From positions 1 through 36,757 of the IMG/VR virus record IMGVR_UViG_3300030104_002167: a stretch of 36,757 nucleotides of DNA; one strand, given 5' to 3'. Below the pieces are notes generated by a model. The model was not told where the DNA came from and did no database searches. It worked only from the letters and a program-made list of their open reading frames with translations. The DNA comes from a virus. A program made the position numbers and the translations under genes. Below, piece after piece: positions 20,420 through 26,089 of this stretch (within the stretch, counting starts at the first letter, position 1; every line of letters starts with the position of its first letter).

Positions 20420-20595
20420 TCCTTCAGTGTAAACAATGTGAAAATTTAGCAATAATAAAAATCAAAGACTATTATCTTTGTGCTCAATGTGAACTAAAAA
20501 GGATAGGTTATGGATCTGATACTATTAAACGATGGAGTATACCATCTAGTGGAAGTAACAAAAGAAATGACCAAAGGAATAAAATTATTAAGTGA
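20416..20595 (+). CDS. Small zinc-ribbon protein (59 aa)
   Basis: ATG at 20416 overlaps a stop (ATGA). Two CxxC pairs, C5/C8 (QCKQC) and C22/C25 (LCAQC), 17 apart, form a typical zinc ribbon of a small DNA- or RNA-binding protein. C-terminal half is basic and polar. It overlaps the next gene by 86 bases in another frame. Confidence 0.58.
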   Translation: MILQCKQCENLAIIKIKDYYLCAQCELKRIGYGSDTIKRWSIPSSGSNKRNDQRNKIIK

Positions 20596-20722
20596 AATAA
20601 ATTGTTTTGATTTATGCGATATATTAAGAATATATTTAACAACTTACTACGAGCACCCTATAAACGTTCATGTAATGAATGATGGTAGTGGTGATTTTTA
20701 TGGATGCATTTGTTCAAATTAG
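20510..20722 (+). CDS. Hypothetical protein (70 aa)
   Basis: ATG after AAAAGGATAGGTT. Starts MDLILLNDGVYHLVEVTKEM; ends NVHVMNDGSGDFYGCICSN. Mixed alpha/beta, four Cys. It begins inside the zinc-ribbon gene and its end overlaps the next small gene. Not recognised. Confidence 0.58.
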   Translation: MDLILLNDGVYHLVEVTKEMTKGIKLLSEINCFDLCDILRIYLTTYYEHPINVHVMNDGSGDFYGCICSN

Positions 20723-20853
20723 AACTAGAAATGATGGGAATTAATACATATAACAATGATTACATGGTATTAAAATTATATAAATTATATTTAAAGGAGG
20801 ATAAGAGTGATTACAGAAAAGCGATTGGAAGAATCATTAAAGTTTCTATCTGA
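20704..20853 (+). CDS. Possible small protein (49 aa)
   Basis: ATG at 20704, TGA at 20851. Product starts MHLFKLELEMMGINTYNNDY; ends DYRKAIGRIIKVSI, a helical pattern. It fills the gap between two genes and overlaps the start of the next by 47 bases. Reality is uncertain. Confidence 0.45.
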   Translation: MHLFKLELEMMGINTYNNDYMVLKLYKLYLKEDKSDYRKAIGRIIKVSI

Positions 20854-21133
20854 AACTGATGAAGAAAATGCTAGATCAAATGCACAAGTTAAATATTTGG
20901 ATAGGCTTCTTAAGAGAAAAAAAGCTCTCCATATCACTGGTAATACAGTTGATAAGAGTATCTCTGCCAAAGAACAAGCATACTATGGAAGCAATACTTA
21001 TCAAGAAGCTATACAAGAATTATTTGAAGCAGAAGTTAAAGCAAGCACACTTGAAAATAAAAGAGATAAAGAAGGACTTATTATCGATTTATTCAGAACA
21101 CTAGAAGCTAGTAGACGTAAAAATAATATATGA
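20807..21133 (+). CDS. Hypothetical helical protein (108 aa)
   Basis: GTG start at 20807 after AAAGGAGGATAAGA. Starts MITEKRLEESLKFLSETDEE; helical, charged, with a basic centre (YLDRLLKRKKALH). The alternative frame at 20859-21104 is a shadow. Family not recognised; it follows the SSB-like block, so a replication link is possible. Confidence 0.65.
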   Translation: MITEKRLEESLKFLSETDEENARSNAQVKYLDRLLKRKKALHITGNTVDKSISAKEQAYYGSNTYQEAIQELFEAEVKASTLENKRDKEGLIIDLFRTLEASRRKNNI

Positions 21134-21312
21134 TTTATAAGTTTAAGAAATGGGTTATACTTCCTGCTTATACTGAAATTGTTATTAGTGCAAATAATGA
21201 TGAAGAAGCATTAAAAATAATGAATGCTATAGACTCTAAAACTTTAAATTGGCAAGAAGCTGAATCAGTAGATCAGCGAATGACATATGAAGTTATAGAT
21301 GAAAAGTCCTGA
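21130..21312 (+). CDS. Hypothetical protein (60 aa)
   Basis: ATG overlaps the previous stop (ATGA). Starts MIYKFKKWVILPAYTEIVIS; ends QRMTYEVIDEKS. Beta-alpha-beta layout, similar to small phage proteins with NNDEEAL. Overlaps the next gene by 14 bases. Confidence 0.6.
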   Translation: MIYKFKKWVILPAYTEIVISANNDEEALKIMNAIDSKTLNWQEAESVDQRMTYEVIDEKS

Positions 21313-21610
21313 ACTTAAATTGTTCAGATCTATTATAACTCAAGCTATTGAGGATGCCATGTATGATGGTTTAAATAAATACAAAATTATAGATAAACGT
21401 GAAGCTATTTCATGGCTTGTTAGTCATTCTAATGATTTTAAAATAATATGCCATTATGCTGATATTGATTCACAATATGCGTCTGTTAAGTTTGCAAAAG
21501 CTATGAAACTTGATATATATACTTTAACTGATATGCAGCATAAAGTAATTCAAAATAAGTCAGATAGACCTCATAAAGAAAAAAACTATAGGCTTACATT
21601 TAATGACTGA
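21299..21610 (+). CDS. Hypothetical protein (103 aa) of a common phage family
   Basis: Starts MKSPELKLFRSIITQAIEDA. The core AISWLVSHSNDFKIICHYAD and YASVKFAKAMKL recalls a family of phage proteins with W-L-...-D-F-...-IC-x-A motifs, of unknown role. Overlaps both neighbours by 8-14 bases. Confidence 0.68.
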   Translation: MKSPELKLFRSIITQAIEDAMYDGLNKYKIIDKREAISWLVSHSNDFKIICHYADIDSQYASVKFAKAMKLDIYTLTDMQHKVIQNKSDRPHKEKNYRLTFND

Positions 21611-21842
21611 TAAAGATATGTTTAAAGATGTTACTTATGATTCCCTATCAAAGCAGGTAGATGGTGATCATTATAAAAATATGAAAATACAACCTGCTTG
21701 TTTTATAAACGAAAATGATTTACCATTTGCAGAGGGGAACGCAATAAAATACATATGTCGTCATAAAAAGAAAGGTAAGAGAAAAGATATAGAAAAAGCT
21801 ATTCATTATTTAGAAATGATATTAGAAAGGGATTATTCATGA
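21603..21842 (+). CDS. DUF3310 (SaV-like) protein
   Basis: 79 residues. The DUF3310 signature runs through QVDGDHYKNMKIQPACFINE, GNAIKYICRHKKKGKRKDIE and KAIHYLEMI. Members are small phage proteins, called nucleotide-kinase-like in annotations, with no proven activity. Its stop overlaps the oxygenase start by four bases, so the two are co-translated. Confidence 0.88.
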   Translation: MTDKDMFKDVTYDSLSKQVDGDHYKNMKIQPACFINENDLPFAEGNAIKYICRHKKKGKRKDIEKAIHYLEMILERDYS

Positions 21843-22519
21843 GCCATTATAGTAATTTAAACCAAGATAATAAAGAACTTAAAATATACAGACCTTTTGG
21901 TCCATCTATTGGACATTGTAAATTACCACAAGAACTTATTAATGATTTTAATAAAGATTGTGAACACATTATGAATCATGAAGAAAAAAAAAAAACTCAT
22001 GATTTTTCTGATGAACTTGTAGGTAATGTAAAACAAGAATTAGTTATATCTCCTGAAACATTTTCTAAATGGGGAACTTACTTTGGTAAGTTAATGGATG
22101 CTTATATAGCAGCTCATCCTGAGAATCATAAAGAATTACAAAAAATAGTATTTAAATCTGGATGGTATGTACGTACATTTGCTGGAGATTTTAACCCAGC
22201 TCATTATCATACTAATTGTCATATGTCTTGTGTAGGTTATCTTAAACTTCCTGATGGTATAGAAGAAGAATGGAAAAAAGAAGATAATGATCATTATCCA
22301 TCTGCAGGTAGTATTGAAATGCAGTTTGGACAAGTCCACCTGTTCTCCAATAATACAGTTAGAATTAGACCAAAGGTTGGAGATTATTATATCTTTCCTT
22401 GGTGGATGTACCACATGGTATATCCTTTTAGATCTAAAGGTGAACGTAGATCATTTAGTTTTAATGTTTATGGTAAACCAAAAGAAGAAGAACCAAAACC
22501 TAAGAATCTGATACTATAG
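21839..22519 (+). CDS. 2OG-Fe(II) oxygenase
   Basis: 226 residues. The jelly-roll core has AGDFNPAHYHTNCHMSCVGY with H122/H124 as probable iron ligands, GDYYIFPWWMYHMVYPF with H192, and GERRSFSFNVYG with R203/R204 to hold 2-oxoglutarate. This matches the phage-borne 2OG-Fe(II) oxygenase group seen in marine phages. Substrate is unknown; it could modify nucleic acid, protein or a metabolite. Last gene of the rightward operon; its 3' end overlaps a minus-strand gene by 20 bases. Confidence 0.88.
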   Translation: MSHYSNLNQDNKELKIYRPFGPSIGHCKLPQELINDFNKDCEHIMNHEEKKKTHDFSDELVGNVKQELVISPETFSKWGTYFGKLMDAYIAAHPENHKELQKIVFKSGWYVRTFAGDFNPAHYHTNCHMSCVGYLKLPDGIEEEWKKEDNDHYPSAGSIEMQFGQVHLFSNNTVRIRPKVGDYYIFPWWMYHMVYPFRSKGERRSFSFNVYGKPKEEEPKPKNLIL

Positions 22520-22628
22520 AGTTATCTCTATTCTTACGTTGGTATCTTTTTTTACTTTTAAGAATTCTATATCTAAAAAGTTTTAACTGTCTAGCAAAAG
22601 GATTACGTTTTTTGTTTGGAGACTTCAC
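22500..22628 (-). CDS. Small basic protein (42 aa), GTG start
   Basis: GTG at 22628, TAG at 22500-22502. Starts MKSPNKKRNPFARQLKLFRY; ends LKSKKRYQRKNRDNSIVSDS. The pattern KKRNPFA-L-F---LKSKK-Y-RK is familiar from marine phages. It overlaps the oxygenase 3' end and the upstream lipoprotein gene. No good ribosome site is seen. Confidence 0.62.
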   Translation of the reverse strand: MKSPNKKRNPFARQLKLFRYRILKSKKRYQRKNRDNSIVSDS

Positions 22629-22812
22629 AGTTTTTCTTTCCCCATTTCCAAGATTGAGTAATAGATTTCTTTAATTGAAATTTATCTCTATCTTCGTTAT
22701 CTTTATTTACTGATTCTGTATCTGTAGTACTAACATTAATTGAAGTTTTATCAGGACATACACTGTTACATCCAACTAAAAGAAGGAAGATTAAAACTGA
22801 ATATATCTTCAT
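22603..22812 (-). CDS. Small lipoprotein, possible o-spanin (Rz1-like)
   Basis: 69 residues. The signal MKIYSVLIFLLLVGCNSV has a lipobox LVGC with C15, so the mature protein is probably anchored in a membrane. The rest is polar. It directly follows a protein with one membrane helix and a coiled coil, as in two-gene spanins that fuse inner and outer membrane at lysis. Family match is by layout only. Confidence 0.6.
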   Translation of the reverse strand: MKIYSVLIFLLLVGCNSVCPDKTSINVSTTDTESVNKDNEDRDKFQLKKSITQSWKWGKKNCEVSKQKT

Positions 22813-22813
22813 T

Positions 22814-22993
22814 TCAGTTATTCTTTTTCTTTACCTTCTTAAGAACCTTATTCATTTTTTTATGTAAAACTTTTTGATCTTGTTGAATCTTCATTACTTC
22901 AGATTTAAGATCCCAAGTAGCGTGTAAGTTCCAACCAATAAGTGAAACTAATGCTATCAAAGCAAGTCCTACAATTTTATCTTTTATATCCAT
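22814..22993 (-). CDS. Membrane protein with coiled coil, possible i-spanin
   Basis: 59 residues, ATG at 22993, stop 22814-22816. Starts MDIKDKIVGLALIALVSLIG: one membrane helix (about 6-22). A basic coiled coil follows (VMKIQQDQKVLHKKMNKVLK). Layout suits the inner-membrane half of a spanin pair with the next gene (lipoprotein). Confidence 0.55.
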   Translation of the reverse strand: MDIKDKIVGLALIALVSLIGWNLHATWDLKSEVMKIQQDQKVLHKKMNKVLKKVKKKNN

Positions 22994-23226
22994 TAATATT
23001 TATCCTTAATAATTTTAACAATTTTTGTACTGCCCATATATTCTTCAAGAACTGCATCAACAACACCACAAGCCATTCTAACATTTTGAGGATTGACACT
23101 TCTTTCAACTGTTCTTTTCATTTTAAGACAAGTACTCATTTTTTGATCTTTAATATAAGTATGTTCAATAATTCCACCTTGATAAAACATACACAAAGCT
23201 ATTACTCCACTAATGACTGTTTCCAT
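22993..23226 (-). CDS. Hypothetical exported protein (77 aa)
   Basis: Starts METVISGVIALCMFYQGGII, a membrane or signal segment, then a polar domain with Cys at STCLKMKRTVERSV and RMACGVVDAVLEEYMGS. Two later Cys could form a disulphide in the periplasm. Start overlaps the upstream gene. Lies in the lysis/membrane module. Not recognised. Confidence 0.65.
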   Translation of the reverse strand: METVISGVIALCMFYQGGIIEHTYIKDQKMSTCLKMKRTVERSVNPQNVRMACGVVDAVLEEYMGSTKIVKIIKDKY

Positions 23227-23605
23227 TTGCCCTCACTTTATCCTTTATTTTTTCTAGTTCGTTTAAAAGTCTTTCGACATCTTTTTGTAATCTTAAAATA
23301 TTTGTGGCATTGTGGCGAGATTCTTTTAATTCTTCTTGTATATCTTCTATATCTTTTAAAGCATCTTCAATTAATAAAAATTGTTCAGCATCTGCTGGTA
23401 AACTTCCCATCTCACCCCTAGGCCACTTAATAGAAAATTCTACAGCTTTATCTAAATCTTTAGACATTAATTCTAATTGAACAGAATGAGAGTTAAGTTT
23501 TTCAGTAATGCCAAAATATGCCCAAACACCTATAGCTACTGCAGCTATAATGCTTATTAAATTTTTAATAGGCATTGCTATATTTGTAGACTCACTTACT
23601 TTCAT
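23210..23605 (-). CDS. Membrane protein with coiled coil (131 aa)
   Basis: Start chosen at 23605 (MKVSESTNIAMPIK), after AAGGAAAAT; the longer frame from 23689 lies within another gene. One membrane helix (LISIIAAVAIGVWAYFGITE), then IKWPRGEMGSLPADAEQFLL, a block familiar from marine phages, and a long coiled coil (RLQKDVERLLNELEKIKDKV). Probably membrane-anchored and periplasmic or cytoplasmic; possibly a spanin-like or holin-regulating protein. Confidence 0.7.
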   Translation of the reverse strand: MKVSESTNIAMPIKNLISIIAAVAIGVWAYFGITEKLNSHSVQLELMSKDLDKAVEFSIKWPRGEMGSLPADAEQFLLIEDALKDIEDIQEELKESRHNATNILRLQKDVERLLNELEKIKDKVRANGNSH

Positions 23606-23804
23606 TAAAATTATTTTCCTTATCCCAAAAAGGCAGCATATGCCCAGAGTTTTTATAACACTTAATACAGGCTTTAGATTTGTCAGCAAATGCTACAAAT
23701 GCGTCTGTATTAACTATTTCTTTTTCACACCATTTACATGGTCCTACTATTAATTCTTTATTTTGATTCTTTTTCCACTGTTTTTTTTGCATTGATTTCA
23801 TCAT
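23592..23804 (-). CDS. Small zinc-ribbon protein (70 aa)
   Basis: C23 and C26 (PCKWC) with C46 and C49 (CIKC) form a zinc ribbon. N-terminal 20 residues are basic (MQKKQWKKNQNK). Starts MMKSMQ at 23804; overlaps the coiled-coil gene upstream by 47 bases and the next by 14. May bind nucleic acid or stabilise a small fold. Function unknown. Confidence 0.68.
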   Translation of the reverse strand: MMKSMQKKQWKKNQNKELIVGPCKWCEKEIVNTDAFVAFADKSKACIKCYKNSGHMLPFWDKENNFNESK

Positions 23805-23970
23805 GTGCTTTATCTAAATCTTGAGCAGTATACTCAAGTTTTTGTAAAGATCTTTTAAGTGCTGCATCTTTTGATTTGCAAGCATCTTCTAATTCTGAAA
23901 TCTGTGCTCTTAGAGTACGTACTTGTTCTTTGTACTCATTAATAATATCCTGGTAATCTGCTCTGTCCAT
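23758..23970 (-). CDS. Coiled-coil protein (70 aa)
   Basis: Starts MDRADYQDIINEYKEQVRTL; almost wholly coiled coil (RAQISELEDACKSKDAALKR). Its start abuts the holin stop. Might be a regulator of the neighbouring membrane proteins. Not recognised. Confidence 0.65.
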   Translation of the reverse strand: MDRADYQDIINEYKEQVRTLRAQISELEDACKSKDAALKRSLQKLEYTAQDLDKAHDEINAKKTVEKESK

Positions 23971-24351
23971 TTATTTAGGTTTACGCATTATATCAGCACC
24001 TTTAAGACCATAAATAGCTGAAACTATTCCTATAAAAATTGCCTGATACCAATAGGGAAGGTTCTTAAAATATTCAAAAAACATATCTAGTCTAGCACGT
24101 ATCTCAGGATCGTCAGTGAAAATAGAGTACACCAATACAAGAATAGGAAGGCTGACGAGAACAAGGACAAATTCGTCTTTCCAACCTTTATCATTACTCT
24201 CAATAATTTTCGCTTTATATTCAATTTCACCTCTTGCCATTTTCTCAGCATGCATTGATTGTGCATCTGACATAAGCATTTTTGTTTTTTGTTTATTCTT
24301 GTAAATGTGTCCTGCTGTTTTAAGACCCATTGATAATATATTCAACCACAT
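23971..24351 (-). CDS. Holin, 3-TM GTA type
   Basis: 126 residues. A basic/helical N-terminal region, then GWKDEFVLVLVSLPILVLVY (membrane helix about 60-78), DPEIRARLDMFFEYFKNLPYWYQAIFIGIV (helix about 97-117). The KDEFVL...LPI...P-W-Y pattern fits the GTA holin family with three helices. It makes holes in the inner membrane so the lysozyme-like protein reaches its target. Upstream neighbours are the 50-aa and lysozyme-like genes; downstream are membrane proteins. Confidence 0.8.
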   Translation of the reverse strand: MWLNILSMGLKTAGHIYKNKQKTKMLMSDAQSMHAEKMARGEIEYKAKIIESNDKGWKDEFVLVLVSLPILVLVYSIFTDDPEIRARLDMFFEYFKNLPYWYQAIFIGIVSAIYGLKGADIMRKPK

Positions 24352-24352
24352 A

Positions 24353-24505
24353 TTAATCCTTTCTTAAAGTATAGATAAAGCCTGTTCGACTACCTTGGTA
24401 TCGAATCCATTTTTTTTTACTGTATCTTTTATTCCATGCGTATACATGAATGTTAGCACTCCAGCGTTCTAATTTGCTGAAGAACCAGTCGGATATCCTT
24501 CCCAT
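24353..24505 (-). CDS. Small Trp/Tyr-rich protein (50 aa) overlapping the lysozyme end
   Basis: ATG at 24505 lies inside the lysozyme-like gene, 37 bases before its stop, in another frame. Product starts MGRISDWFFSKLERWSANIH, then VYAWNKRYSKKKW and TGFIYTLRKD. Basic and rich in aromatic residues, five Trp/Tyr clusters suggesting a membrane-surface peptide. It fills the otherwise empty gap before the holin gene. Supported by position and composition, not by homology. Confidence 0.55.
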   Translation of the reverse strand: MGRISDWFFSKLERWSANIHVYAWNKRYSKKKWIRYQGSRTGFIYTLRKD

Positions 24506-24915
24506 GCTTTATACATTCCTTCCACCAACAACTCATCGTCATAAGGTTGTTTTCCATTTTCCATACGAATAATTGATTTTACGAGTGGTAAGTAATGCTC
24601 AATACTGTTATCGAGTTTATCCATAGGTTTTACGTTTATTTCTTTACAAACAAAATCTATGTAAGCGTTAGTATCATTTTCAGAGGGTGGAGCCCATCTA
24701 GAAATGATTTCGTCTACGTTAGTTTTTTTGTGAGTAAATCTATACGTTAAAAGTATTTTCATTAAAGCTCTGATACCCATTACAGCTTCGTCAAAAATAC
24801 AAAAAGTTGGATCAGTTTGATCTGATGCCAACCCATCCCATGCAGTACCTAATTTGATATTGCCTGGGTTCTTGTTTCTAATTCCTCTAGGTAATTTTTC
24901 TGTTCCATCTGCCAT
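24469..24915 (-). CDS. P5-like lytic/structural protein (lysozyme-type)
   Basis: 148 residues. RGIRNKNPGNIKLGTAWDGL (10-29) is the R-N-x-N-P-G-N-I-x-x-G-x-x-W-x-G signature of phage structural protein P5/lysozyme-like families. Next come FDEAVMGIRALMKILLTYRF and ISRWAPPSENDTNAYIDFVC. It likely acts on the cell wall, either as endolysin or as a virion muralytic enzyme. Without a signal peptide it would need the holin nearby. It overlaps the metallophosphoesterase end by 29 bases. Confidence 0.82.
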   Translation of the reverse strand: MADGTEKLPRGIRNKNPGNIKLGTAWDGLASDQTDPTFCIFDEAVMGIRALMKILLTYRFTHKKTNVDEIISRWAPPSENDTNAYIDFVCKEINVKPMDKLDNSIEHYLPLVKSIIRMENGKQPYDDELLVEGMYKAWEGYPTGSSAN

Positions 24916-25591
24916 TGTCTTTTAAAACCATTGGGATTAATTTAGGCAATCCATCAATGATAACTCCTGTTCCTATTACTGGTCTAGACTTTTGTAATTT
25001 GTTATATTCAAAAGCTAAACTTTTCATGTTAATTAAACATCCAACTTGCATACCCCAAAGTAGTTCATTGGGATTACTCCAATAATCTATTTTGAATGCT
25101 GTGTGATAATGTCCTTGAACAGTACACATACCATATTGTTGTGCTACTTTTAGAACATCTTTGTATTTACCATGGCAGAAGTAAATTTTTTGACCATTGG
25201 ATGCTTTTAAAATCAAATCTTCATGCCACGTCCAACCTTTACCCACACCAATCATCTTATTATAAGATGTAAATACTTCGTGTGGTAACCCATGTCTTGT
25301 TGCTTTTCTAAATACAAGACTACCATGATTACTATCCATGACGTATTGTTTTGGAAAAAGTTTTTCTAAACCTTTAAAAAACTCTCTAGCAACTTCAAGC
25401 TCATGACTAGGTGAATAAAGTCCAGGGTGTTTGTCATGGAAAGATATAGAGTGCCAATCCATTTCATCACCTATGTTTACTACTGTGTCAGGCTTATACT
25501 TTTTCTTTATCTCTGCTAAAAAGTCAAGCGTATCTATATGATGATAGGGTGCGTGTTGGTCGCTGATTACTAATATTGATTTGCTTAGCAT
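24887..25591 (-). CDS. Calcineurin-like metallophosphoesterase
   Basis: 234 residues. All five metal-binding blocks are visible: DQH (D11, H13), GDEMDW (D42, D45), SNHGS (N88, H89), CHG (H140) and GHYH (H161, H163). It would hydrolyse a phosphoester; substrate unknown (nucleotide, nucleic acid or wall-linked phosphate). It is upstream of and overlaps the lysozyme-like gene, as is common in marine podoviruses. No signal peptide seen, so cytosolic. Confidence 0.9.
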   Translation of the reverse strand: MLSKSILVISDQHAPYHHIDTLDFLAEIKKKYKPDTVVNIGDEMDWHSISFHDKHPGLYSPSHELEVAREFFKGLEKLFPKQYVMDSNHGSLVFRKATRHGLPHEVFTSYNKMIGVGKGWTWHEDLILKASNGQKIYFCHGKYKDVLKVAQQYGMCTVQGHYHTAFKIDYWSNPNELLWGMQVGCLINMKSLAFEYNKLQKSRPVIGTGVIIDGLPKLIPMVLKDNGRWNRKIT

Positions 25592-25644
25592 ATATACGCT
25601 TTTACAATTATTCGGTGAATAAGTCTAGCAAGTAAGGTACAACT

Positions 25645-25887
25645 TTATGCCTCTATTCTAGGTTTTGGCAATGGTACTATTACTTCGTTTTCTTCGCAAA
25701 CAAATCTAATATAAATTTTATGTTTGTTTATTTCTTCTTTACCTATTTCTTCTGATTTACGTAAAGATTCAGCATAACCTGCATTTAAACAGTCATATAT
25801 ACTATTGTATTTATCAGGCATAGGATGAGGAGGCATACATTCTCCTGCTGTAAGAGAACATATTAACATCAACAATGTAAATTTCAT
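25645..25887 (-). CDS. Small exported protein (80 aa)
   Basis: Starts MKFTLLMLICSLTAGECMPP, a signal peptide; then Cys at 33 and 64 that could bond, and a C-terminal PLPKPRIEA. ATG overlaps the upstream stop. Likely secreted to the periplasm. Related exported peptides occur beside lysis genes in marine phages. Role unknown. Confidence 0.68.
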   Translation of the reverse strand: MKFTLLMLICSLTAGECMPPHPMPDKYNSIYDCLNAGYAESLRKSEEIGKEEINKHKIYIRFVCEENEVIVPLPKPRIEA

Positions 25888-26087
25888 TATAGATGTTTAG
25901 TAATTAATACTAATACCTGTGCTAGTACACCTAAACCTATAGCAGTCATAACCCAGTTAATTCTATCAACACTTTTTTGTATATGTTTAAGGTGATTATT
26001 TTCTATTGTATCTATTCTTTGATTAATAAGATCTATAGATCCATGTATTTTAAGAATTTCTTCTTTGTTTTCTGTATGTCTTGACAT
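25887..26087 (-). CDS. XhlA-like coiled-coil/membrane protein (66 aa)
   Basis: Starts MSRHTENKEEILKIHGSIDL. The coiled coil INQRIDTIENNHLKHIQKSV is followed by a C-terminal membrane helix TAIGLGVLAQVLVLI. This matches the haemolysin XhlA type, which sits at membranes and assists holins. Located between the large internal protein and the lysis genes. Confidence 0.62.
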   Translation of the reverse strand: MSRHTENKEEILKIHGSIDLINQRIDTIENNHLKHIQKSVDRINWVMTAIGLGVLAQVLVLITKHL

Positions 26088-26089
26088 AA

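Noticed and set aside
20859-21104. Plus-strand frame of 81 codons
   Set aside because: Internal to the 108-residue gene in another frame, with no ribosome site.
22942-23421. Plus-strand frame of 159 codons
   Set aside because: Hydrophobic shadow of minus-strand genes that overlap tightly; no plus-strand neighbours or ribosome site.
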